Assembly (NCBI RefSeq): GCF_009496535.1 | Contig: NZ_WIDL01000011.1 | Span: 62,001-126,000, forward strand | Length of the DNA stretch: 64,000 bases | Direction of reading: 5' to 3' | From: Stenotrophomonas sp. MYb238 | Lineage (GTDB): Bacteria > Pseudomonadota > Gammaproteobacteria > Xanthomonadales > Xanthomonadaceae | In this document: positions 57,918 through 64,000 of the stretch, piece after piece | Layout: every line of letters starts with the position of its first letter | Numbering within the stretch: position 1 is the stretch's first letter | The notes under the pieces: generated by a model | What the model saw: only the letters and a program-made list of their open reading frames with translations | What the model was told of the DNA's origin: nothing | Databases searched by the model: none | Made by a program: the position numbers and the translations under genes

Positions 57918-58561
57918 GCCCCGACCCCGCGCCGGTCGCGCCAGTACTGGAGCGCCGTCGCCGCGTACTCGACCAGGCAGCTGGCCATCAACGCGCACAC
58001 CAGCAGGTTGGCGACGACGAAAGGCCGGGCCCAGTGCAGTTTTTCCGCCGGCGACAGGCCCAGCATCAGGGCGATGCCGATCACGCCGGCGACCAGCGCG
58101 CCGCGGCCCCACGCCGCGGCGGCCTGTTCGATGCCCCGGTCGCGTTCGTCGCCGCGCACGGCGCCCTTCCAGCGCGAATCCAGCACCTGCGACAACACGG
58201 TCCACGCGACCAGCAGCATCACCAGGTTGCGCGCGACCGCGCCGGCATCGGGATCGTTCCAGCGCGTCATGTGCAGGAACAGCGGCGCCTTGGCCAGGCC
58301 ATAGACGACGGCCAGCGACATGAAGCCCAGCCCCAGCCACGCCTTCCACTCGCCCGGCGAACCGGCCCCTTCCAGATCCTCGCGCGTGGCCCGACCGAGG
58401 CCATGCAGGGCCGCCCACATCGCGCCCATCAGCAGCAGCACGCCGACGTTGCCGCCGTCCAGGCCCAGCACCCGCGCCGGCCCGGCCAGCAACAGCCACA
58501 TCGCCAGCGCCGCCACGACCATCAATCCCGCGATCTTCCCCTTGCCCACGATGTCACCCAA
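57914..58561 (-). CDS. Membrane protein of the XRE operon, first gene (six helices)
   Basis: About 215 residues. No ATG is available: TTG at 58561 gives the full frame, while a GTG at 58549 is preceded by GGGTGA and may be the real start. About six membrane segments ([101 protein letters not shown]). The loop [23 protein letters not shown] is shared with its neighbour. Function unknown. Confidence 0.75.
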   Translation of the reverse strand: MGDIVGKGKIAGLMVVAALAMWLLLAGPARVLGLDGGNVGVLLLMGAMWAALHGLGRATREDLEGAGSPGEWKAWLGLGFMSLAVVYGLAKAPLFLHMTRWNDPDAGAVARNLVMLLVAWTVLSQVLDSRWKGAVRGDERDRGIEQAAAAWGRGALVAGVIGIALMLGLSPAEKLHWARPFVVANLLVCALMASCLVEYAATALQYWRDRRGVGA

Positions 58562-58571
58562 GGCGTACGAA

Positions 58572-58610
58572 ATGTAATGTGGACATTACATCTGCCCCAG
58601 GCGATGTCAA
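58572..58610 (-). promoter_or_regulatory. Promoter and perfect palindromic operator of the XRE operon
   Basis: ATGTAATGT (58572-58580) and ACATTACAT (58583-58591) form a perfect 9+2+9 palindrome. On the minus strand TTGACA (58610-58605), a consensus -35, is followed after 16 bp by TAATGT (58588-58583), a -10 lying inside the palindrome. Binding there would block RNA polymerase, so autorepression by the XRE protein is expected. A second weak pair GATGT/ACATC flanks 58603-58624. Confidence 0.8.
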
Positions 58611-58683
58611 ATATTTTTTACATCGACTTGCATCCGCGCGCTCTGCCACCATCTCGGGCGTGAACTTTCCTGCGAGCGCTGCG

Positions 58684-59547
58684 ATGTCCGACCTGCCCCA
58701 CGTTTTCGACGCCACGACCGAGACCTTCGAGACCGAAGTCCTGCAGAAATCGCTGCAGACCCCGGTGCTGGTGGACTTCTGGGCGACCTGGTGCGGGCCG
58801 TGCAAGACGCTGGGGCCGATCCTGGAGAAGCTGGCCGGCGAATACCACGGCGCCTTCGAACTGGCCAAGGTCGACGTGGACAAGGAGCAGCAGATCGCCG
58901 CGGCGTTCCAGATCCGCTCGGTGCCCACCGTGTTCCTGGTCAAGGACGGCCAGATCGTCGACGGCTTCCCGGGCGCCCTGCCCGAAGGCCAGCTGCGCGA
59001 GTTCCTGGCCCAGCACGGCGTCACCCCCGCCGACGCGCCGGCCGATATCGACGCCGAGGCCGAGGCCGCGCCGCTGGATCCGCTGTCGCAGGTCGCCGCG
59101 CTGCGCGAGGCCATCGCCGCCGACCCGGACAAGGCCGAGCTGAAACTGGACCTGGCGCTGGCCCTGATCAAGACCGGCGCCATCGCCGAGGCCGGCCCGC
59201 TGCTCGATTCCCTGCCGGCCAACCTGGCCACCGACGACCGCGCCGTGCGCGCCCGCGCCCGCCTGGACTTCCACACCGCGCTGGCCGATGCGCCGCCGGC
59301 CGACACCCTGGCCGCGCGCGTGCAGGCCGACGGCAACGACCTGGACGCCCGCCACCTGCTCGGCATCCACCGCCTGCTGGCGGGCCAGGACGAGGCCGCG
59401 CTGGAGCAGTTCCTGGAGATGCTGCGGATCGACCGCGGCTACCGCGAAGGGCTGCCGCGCAAGGCGCTGATCGATGCGTTCCGCGTCGTCGAGGATGAAG
59501 ACCTCGTCGGCCGCTACCGCCGACGCATGTCCTCGCTGCTGTTCTGA
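58684..59547 (+). CDS. cnoX: Thioredoxin-TPR chaperedoxin CnoX (YbbN)
   Basis: 287 residues from ATG 58684. Thioredoxin domain with WCGPC (Cys37, Cys40) and SVPTVFLVKDG, followed by TPR-like helices (LREAIAADPDKAELKLDLALALIKTG; ARHLLGIHRLLAGQDEAALEQFLEMLRID) and the terminal domain ALIDAFRVVEDEDLVGRYRRRMSSLLF. E. coli CnoX lacks the first Cys; this one retains a full redox-active CxxC. It protects proteins from oxidation and hands substrates to GroEL and DnaK. Confidence 0.95.
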   Translation: MSDLPHVFDATTETFETEVLQKSLQTPVLVDFWATWCGPCKTLGPILEKLAGEYHGAFELAKVDVDKEQQIAAAFQIRSVPTVFLVKDGQIVDGFPGALPEGQLREFLAQHGVTPADAPADIDAEAEAAPLDPLSQVAALREAIAADPDKAELKLDLALALIKTGAIAEAGPLLDSLPANLATDDRAVRARARLDFHTALADAPPADTLAARVQADGNDLDARHLLGIHRLLAGQDEAALEQFLEMLRIDRGYREGLPRKALIDAFRVVEDEDLVGRYRRRMSSLLF

Positions 59548-59706
59548 CGACGTCATTGCGCGTTCAGGCAGTCGAAACGCGGCCTGCCCGATAATGCGCC
59601 GTTCATCGTAGTGATGACGCGCGGCACTCCCGCCGTGCCATCTGGGGGATGGAGGACGCCGGGCAGTGTCGGGCTCCGGTTCCCGCGACTGAAGGACCGA
59701 TTGCCC

Positions 59707-61365
59707 ATGATGTTGTCCAAGCTGCGTGCGCTGCGCCTGACCGCCCTGTTCCAGATCGCGCTGGCGACGCTGCCGTTGACGTGTTCGGCCGCGGCCAGCG
59801 CGCAGGACTGGACCTACCGCGTGCGCCCGGGCGACACCCTGTGGGACCTGGGCACGCGCTACCTCAAGCCCACGGTGTCGTGGGAAGAACTGCAGAACCA
59901 CAACGCCGTCCCCAATCCCTACCGGCTGCCGCCGGGCCAGGTGCTGCGCTTCCCCATCGCCTGGCTGCGGGTAGAACCGGCGCCGGCCCGCATCGTGGCC
60001 GTGCGCGGCCAGGTCGACATCAGCGGCGGCGACGGCGCCGCCGCTCCCGCCCGCGAGGGCATGCAGCTGCCCATCGGCAGCCGCATCCGCACCGGCGCGG
60101 ACGCCAGCATCACCCTGGCCTTCGCCGACGACTCGCGGCTGTTGCTGCGCGAGAACTCCGAACTGCGCCTGGACCAGCTCAGCAGCTACGGCGCCACCGG
60201 CATGGTGGACACGCGCCTGCGCCTGCAGCGCGGCCGCAGCAGCAACCGGGTGACCCCGGCGCAGGGGCCGGCGTCGCGTTACATGATCACCGCGCCCACC
60301 GCCACCAGCAGCGTGCGCGGCACCGTGTTCCGCGTCAGCGCCGGCCAGGGCGACGACCCGGCCGCGACGGAAGTGGTCGAAGGCCGCGTCCATGTCGGCA
60401 ACCGCCACGGCCAGCGCATGGTCGAGCCGGGCCAGGCCACGCTGAGCGCCTCCGCCGGACGGGCGCCGGCGCCGGTCCAGCCGCTGCCCGCCGCGCCGCG
60501 CATCGACGAGGCCAGCCTGCGGCTGGAGCCGTTGCCGCTGCTGGCCGCCTGGCAGGCGCTGCCGCAGGCGCGCGGCTACCGGGTCGAGGTGGTGCGCGCC
60601 GATGCGCCGGACATCCTTCTGTTCGCACGCGACACCGCGGACACGCGCATCCGCATCGACGACCTGCCGCCGGGGCAGCTGCGGCTGCTCGTACGCGCGG
60701 TCGGCGCCGATGGCGTCGAAGGCCACGACAGCGCCCGCGACTTCCGCGTGCCTGATGGCCTGCCGCCGCCGCTGACCACCGCTCCCGTGCATGGCCAGGC
60801 CCTCGCCCAGGCGCATCCGCGCTTCGCCTGGGCGCAGGTGCCCGGCGCCGCCGGCAGCATGCTGCAGATCGCGCGCGAGCCGGATTTCCTGGAGCCGCTG
60901 GCCGAACGCCGGACCGATGCCACCCGCCTGCGCTCGCCGGTCGCGCTTGCCCCGGGCGAGTACTACTGGCGGGTCGCGTCGGTGGACGCGCAGGGGCTCG
61001 CCGGCCGCTACGGGCAGCCACTGCCGCTGCGCATCAGCGACGCCCCGGCCGATGCCGGCCTGCAGCCGGCGCAGGCCGCCAGGGGCCAGCTGACGCTGCG
61101 CTGGCAAGCGGGCGCGGACGGCCAGCGCTACCGCGTGCAGGTGGACCGCCGCGGCGATTTCAGCGCGCCGCTGCTCGACCGCGAAACCGCCACGCCGGAA
61201 ATCTCGATGAAGCAGCCCTGGCGCGGCGGCACCCTGCACGTGCGCGTGCAGTACATCGACGACGACGGCTACGCCGGGCCGTTCTCCCAGGCCCAGCAGA
61301 TCCAGTTGCCGTGCAAGCTCTGCTACGGCGTCGGGGCCGGCGCGCTGCTGCTGTTGGCGCTATGA
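59707..61365 (+). CDS. LysM-FecR domain exported protein
   Basis: 552 residues from ATG 59707 (AAGGA upstream; a second ATG follows directly). Signal peptide ending AASAQD, LysM motif (YRVRPGDTLWDLGTRYLKPTVSWEELQNHNAVPNPYRLPPGQVLRFP), FecR domain (GDVAF-type strands: GMQLPIGSRIRTGADASITLAFADDSRLLLRENSELRL; TATSSVRGTVFRVSA), then fibronectin-like segments and a C-terminal helix (GVGAGALLLLAL). It likely binds peptidoglycan and senses envelope state. The ATGA overlap couples it to the diguanylate cyclase. GATAAT at 59590-59595 could be its -10. Confidence 0.92.
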   Translation: MMLSKLRALRLTALFQIALATLPLTCSAAASAQDWTYRVRPGDTLWDLGTRYLKPTVSWEELQNHNAVPNPYRLPPGQVLRFPIAWLRVEPAPARIVAVRGQVDISGGDGAAAPAREGMQLPIGSRIRTGADASITLAFADDSRLLLRENSELRLDQLSSYGATGMVDTRLRLQRGRSSNRVTPAQGPASRYMITAPTATSSVRGTVFRVSAGQGDDPAATEVVEGRVHVGNRHGQRMVEPGQATLSASAGRAPAPVQPLPAAPRIDEASLRLEPLPLLAAWQALPQARGYRVEVVRADAPDILLFARDTADTRIRIDDLPPGQLRLLVRAVGADGVEGHDSARDFRVPDGLPPPLTTAPVHGQALAQAHPRFAWAQVPGAAGSMLQIAREPDFLEPLAERRTDATRLRSPVALAPGEYYWRVASVDAQGLAGRYGQPLPLRISDAPADAGLQPAQAARGQLTLRWQAGADGQRYRVQVDRRGDFSAPLLDRETATPEISMKQPWRGGTLHVRVQYIDDDGYAGPFSQAQQIQLPCKLCYGVGAGALLLLAL

Positions 61366-62993
61366 AGACGCTGCTGCTGTCCTGGCCGCAACGGCTGCTG
61401 CTGGTCGTCGCCCTCGCCGCGCTGGCCGGATGGGCCAGCCAGGCGCGCCTGCTCTGGCAGCAGGACGAACGCGTCTACGACTACATAGTCGGCGACTGGG
61501 AGTATCCGGCCGACGAACGCCTGGCCATCGTCGCCATCGACGAGCGCAGCCTGCAGCAGCTAGGGCAATGGCCCTGGCCGCGCGGCACCCATGCGCGCCT
61601 GCTCGACCGCCTGCACGAGGCCGGCGCGCGCCGCGTCGCGCTGGACCTGATGTTTCCCGAGCCCGACCGCAAGGACGCCACCCAGGACGTCGAACTGGCC
61701 GCGGCGATCAAGCGCAGCGGCAACGTCGTGCTGCCGGTGCTGGCGGCGTCGGCCAGCGACGAGGCGGTGCCCGAGGAACTGCTGCCGGTGCCGGTGCTGG
61801 CCTCGGCCGCCACCGCGCTGGCGCACACCGACATCGAGGTCGATGGCGACGGCATCGCCCGCGGCCTGTACCTGAAGGCCGGCGTGGGCTCGGCGTACTG
61901 GCCGGCGCTGGGCCTGGCGCTCAGCGGCATGGACGGCCCGATCCCGGGGCTGGGCGATCCCGCCCCGGACACCGCCTCGCCCTACCAGTGGCGGCGCGAC
62001 AACTACGTGCGCCTGCGCTACGCCGGGCCGCCGGGCACCTTCCCGCAGGTGTCCTACATCGACGTGCTCGAGGGCCGCCTGCCGCCCGGGCTGCTGCACG
62101 GCCGGCTGGTGATCGTCGGCATGACCGCCAGCGGCATCGCCCCGCGCTTGCTCACGCCGACCTCGCGCGAGAGCTGGATGAGCGGCACCGAGTACCAGGC
62201 CGACGTCGCCTCCATGCTGCTCGGTGGGCACGTGATCCTGCCCCTGTCCCCCGCCGTCCAGGTGGCCCTGGTCGCCCTGCTGGTGGTGCTGTGCGCGCTG
62301 GCCATGACCCAGCCTCGGTTGCCGCCGTGGCTGGTCGCGGTGGTGTCGCTGCCGCTGCCGCTGCTGCTCAGCCTGGTCCTGCTGCGCGGCTTCAACCTGT
62401 GGTTCGCGCCAGCGGCGGCCATCGCCGGCGTGCTGCTGATGCTGCTGGGCTGGGGCCTGTGGCAGATGCGCTACTGGCGCCGCCAGGCCCATCGCGACCC
62501 GCTGACCGGCCTGGCCAACCGCATGCGCTTCGAGGAGGCGCTGCGCCTGGAGTACGAAGCGGCGCGGCGCGGCGGCCGCCCGCTGAGCCTGGTGCTGATC
62601 GACCTGGACAACTTCAAGCACTACAACGACACCTTCGGCCACCACGTCGGCGACCTGGTGCTGCAGCAGACCGCACGCATGATCGGCGAACTGGCGCGGC
62701 GGCCGCGCGACCTGGCCGCGCGCTTCGGCGGCGACGAATTCGCGCTGATCCTGCCCGACACCGGCAGCGAAGGCGCGGTCCAGCTGATCGAGGCCCTCAT
62801 CGGCCGCGTCCGCCGCGCCGGCATCGCCGTGGGCAAGGGGCGCCAGGCCCGGATCAGCATCACCGCAGGCATAGGCACCCTCGTACCCGGTGCCGATGGC
62901 CTGCCAGCGGATCTGTTCCGCGACACCGACGCGGCGCTCTACCAGGCCAAGGCGGCCGGCCGCGACGGTTTCCGGGTAGCGGCAACCGGGTGA
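61362..62993 (+). CDS. CHASE2-domain diguanylate cyclase
   Basis: 543 residues from ATG 61362. N-terminal helix, periplasmic CHASE2 (YDYIVGDWEYPADERLAIVAIDERSLQQLGQWPWPRGTHARLLDRL), three membrane helices (VQVALVALLVVLCALAM; WLVAVVSLPLPLLLSLVLL; AAAIAGVLLMLLGWGLW) and a C-terminal GGDEF domain. The active site GGDEF is at 456-460 with inhibitory-site RPRD at 447-450; SLVLIDLDNFKHYNDTFGHHVGD is canonical. It makes cyclic di-GMP, probably in response to the FecR-LysM partner. Confidence 0.96.
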   Translation: MKTLLLSWPQRLLLVVALAALAGWASQARLLWQQDERVYDYIVGDWEYPADERLAIVAIDERSLQQLGQWPWPRGTHARLLDRLHEAGARRVALDLMFPEPDRKDATQDVELAAAIKRSGNVVLPVLAASASDEAVPEELLPVPVLASAATALAHTDIEVDGDGIARGLYLKAGVGSAYWPALGLALSGMDGPIPGLGDPAPDTASPYQWRRDNYVRLRYAGPPGTFPQVSYIDVLEGRLPPGLLHGRLVIVGMTASGIAPRLLTPTSRESWMSGTEYQADVASMLLGGHVILPLSPAVQVALVALLVVLCALAMTQPRLPPWLVAVVSLPLPLLLSLVLLRGFNLWFAPAAAIAGVLLMLLGWGLWQMRYWRRQAHRDPLTGLANRMRFEEALRLEYEAARRGGRPLSLVLIDLDNFKHYNDTFGHHVGDLVLQQTARMIGELARRPRDLAARFGGDEFALILPDTGSEGAVQLIEALIGRVRRAGIAVGKGRQARISITAGIGTLVPGADGLPADLFRDTDAALYQAKAAGRDGFRVAATG

Positions 62994-63020
62994 CCGCAGG
63001 CAGGACCATACGGGTGCGAA

Positions 63021-63029
63021 TGCTAGACT
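63021..63029 (+). promoter_or_regulatory. Extended -10 promoter of the DUF4442 gene
   Basis: TGC plus TAGACT (63024-63029), the same extended -10 dodecamer as at 56358. The ATG follows 29 bp later. No strong -35. Confidence 0.5.
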
Positions 63030-63057
63030 CGGCATCCCGCCCGCCACCCGCCACGCC

Positions 63058-63522
63058 ATGAAAGCCAGCACGTTCCGCCTCGGCATCAACCTCTGGCCGC
63101 CCTTCCTGTTCACAGGCATCCACGTCACCGCCATCGGCGCCGACTACCGCTACGTGCGGGTCGAGCTGCGCCAGCGGCCCTGGAACGTCAACTACGTGCG
63201 CACCCACTTCGGCGGCAGCCTGTTCGCGATGACCGACCCGTTCTGGATGCTGTGCCTGCTGCAGAACCTCGGGCGCGACTACTACGTGTGGGACAAGGCC
63301 GGCGAGATCGAATTCGTCAAACCCGGCAAGGGCACGGTTGCCACCGAATTCCACCTCGACGAGGCCACGCTGGACGAGGTGCGCGCGGCCACCGCCGATG
63401 GCGGCAAGTACCTGCGCTGGTTCGCCAACGACATCCGCGACGCGCAGGGCGAAGTTGTCGCGCGCGTGCGCAAGCAGGTCTACGTGCGACTCAAGCCGGA
63501 AGCGCGCCAGCCCGGCACGTAG
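63058..63522 (+). CDS. DUF4442 hotdog-fold protein
   Basis: 154 residues, standard length. RLGINLWPPFLFTGIHVTAIGADYRYVRVELRQRPWNVNYVRTHFGGSLFAMTDPFWMLCLLQNLG is diagnostic for DUF4442, a member of the hotdog acyl-CoA thioesterase superfamily. The Asp in MTDPFW is the expected catalytic residue by analogy. The substrate is unknown. It has its own promoter; the stop overlaps a REP element. Confidence 0.9.
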   Translation: MKASTFRLGINLWPPFLFTGIHVTAIGADYRYVRVELRQRPWNVNYVRTHFGGSLFAMTDPFWMLCLLQNLGRDYYVWDKAGEIEFVKPGKGTVATEFHLDEATLDEVRAATADGGKYLRWFANDIRDAQGEVVARVRKQVYVRLKPEARQPGT

Positions 63523-63540
63523 GAGCGACTTCAGTCGCGA
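63519..63540 (+). repeat. REP element, copy 2 (GCGAC-TTCA-GTCGC stem)
   Basis: Identical to copy 1 at 10922-10943 except for a G-to-A and matching C-to-T, which keep the stem paired (GCGAC/GTCGC in place of GCGGC/GCCGC). It begins within the stop codon region of the DUF4442 gene. A further imperfect palindrome follows to about 63575. Confidence 0.85.
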
Positions 63541-63599
63541 CCGCGGCTTTACCGATGCCGCTCGATCGCGACCGGAACCGCTGCGGCAACGGCCCGGTG

Positions 63600-64000
63600 T
63601 CAGTGGCCGGACACGGCCTGCGGCAAAGGCATCCGCAGCATCTGCCCCTCCCCGCCATAGGCAGGCGTTTCCAGTGCGATGCCGTCGGCCGATACGGTGA
63701 TCGGTCGATGCGCGCTGCGCAGTCCGGCCGGTAGACCGTCCAGGCGCCCGGCCAGCGGCGTGGCCGCGTCCTGTCCGGCATACTCGCGCAGCCACAGCAC
63801 GGCGCTCAGCAGGCGCAGCTGCGCCGCGGTGTCCTGCTGCCGGCTGGCGTATCCGCGGTAGGCGGGCGCGGCGATGTTGCCCAGGATGCAGCCGATGGAA
63901 TTGGTCAGGCATTGCGGATGCCACCATGCCAGCACCCGCGCCGGCGGCGCGGACAGCCTGCGATCCTCGGCGATGGCCTGCCGCGTCTCCGGCAGGCAGG
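63600..64000 (-). CDS. 3' part of an unknown protein (partial)
   Basis: An open frame of about 133 codons reaches the window's right edge and ends at the stop 63600. Visible sequence includes RLSAPPARVLAWWHPQCLTNSIGCILGNIAAPAYRGYASRQQDTAAQLRLLSAVLWLREYAGQ and a C-terminus YGGEGQMLRMPLPQAVSGH. I do not recognise the family. A pair of Cys (QCL, GCI) and helix-like segment around RLLSAVLWLREY are notable. The N-terminus is missing. Confidence 0.65.
   Translation of the reverse strand, partial: CLPETRQAIAEDRRLSAPPARVLAWWHPQCLTNSIGCILGNIAAPAYRGYASRQQDTAAQLRLLSAVLWLREYAGQDAATPLAGRLDGLPAGLRSAHRPITVSADGIALETPAYGGEGQMLRMPLPQAVSGH

Overview
The window is about 64 kb of very GC-rich chromosomal DNA. 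Gene content and order point to a gammaproteobacterium of the family Xanthomonadaceae (Lysobacter/Luteimonas/Pseudoxanthomonas type). Markers are leuS-lptE-holA-nadD-rsfS-rlmH, maf-rng-yhdP-tldD-darP-pmbA, a Tad pilus locus with DUF3613, and short palindromic repeats with a TAGGAG-type head. The genus is not fixed by what I can see.

Layout: (1) 1-2964, minus strand: a functional-amyloid (Fap-like) operon with two or three secreted proteins carrying Asn/Gly-rich repeats, followed by a gene cut by the window edge that is probably its C39-type protease. An 11-bp inverted repeat lies upstream. (2) 3366-8359, minus: a paired M16 metallopeptidase operon (one catalytic, one degenerate partner), an unknown exported protein and a DAACS dicarboxylate symporter. 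(3) 8508-13406, plus: a lipoprotein alkaline phosphatase; a translationally coupled small gene broken by a 71-bp palindromic insertion with 7-bp target duplication; tilS; xseB-ispA. (4) 13767-25024: a DUF4870 protein, then pmbA, darP, a DUF2268-like protease, tldD, yhdP, rng and maf. (5) 25226-29819, plus: a SIMPL protein, a TonB protein and a TonB-dependent receptor, sitting between maf and rlmH. (6) 30142-36556, minus: tRNA-Asn, rlmH, rsfS, nadD, holA, lptE, leuS. (7) 36774-44358: an amidohydrolase, a DUF998 membrane protein, a BamE/OmpA lipoprotein, a large trimeric autotransporter adhesin and an AraC-type regulator. (8) 44806-56300, plus: a complete-looking Tad/Flp pilus operon (flp, cpaA, tadE-like, cpaB, cpaC, cpaE, cpaF, tadB, tadC, tadD, DUF3613, tadG-like). 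(9) 56431-64000: a DUF2968 protein, a self-contained XRE regulator plus two membrane proteins with a perfect operator, cnoX, a LysM-FecR / CHASE2-GGDEF pair, a DUF4442 protein and a truncated unknown gene.

Three surface systems are present (Fap-like amyloid, trimeric autotransporter, Tad pilus), together with a diguanylate cyclase, so the window is rich in adhesion and biofilm functions. The housekeeping core (tRNA maturation, ribosome silencing, NAD synthesis, LPS transport, replication clamp loading) is interleaved with them.

The most striking regulatory signal is upstream of the trimeric autotransporter: four copies of a CCGGCAAAT-like element at exactly 21-bp spacing, immediately downstream of the AraC-family gene. 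Other notable signals are the clean insertion scar at 10398-10475, a predicted leaderless tilS transcript whose -10 box overlaps a REP element, two REP copies with compensatory stem changes, and a perfect 9+2+9 operator over the XRE operon promoter.

Long open frames antisense to real genes are common in this GC-rich sequence and were not annotated.
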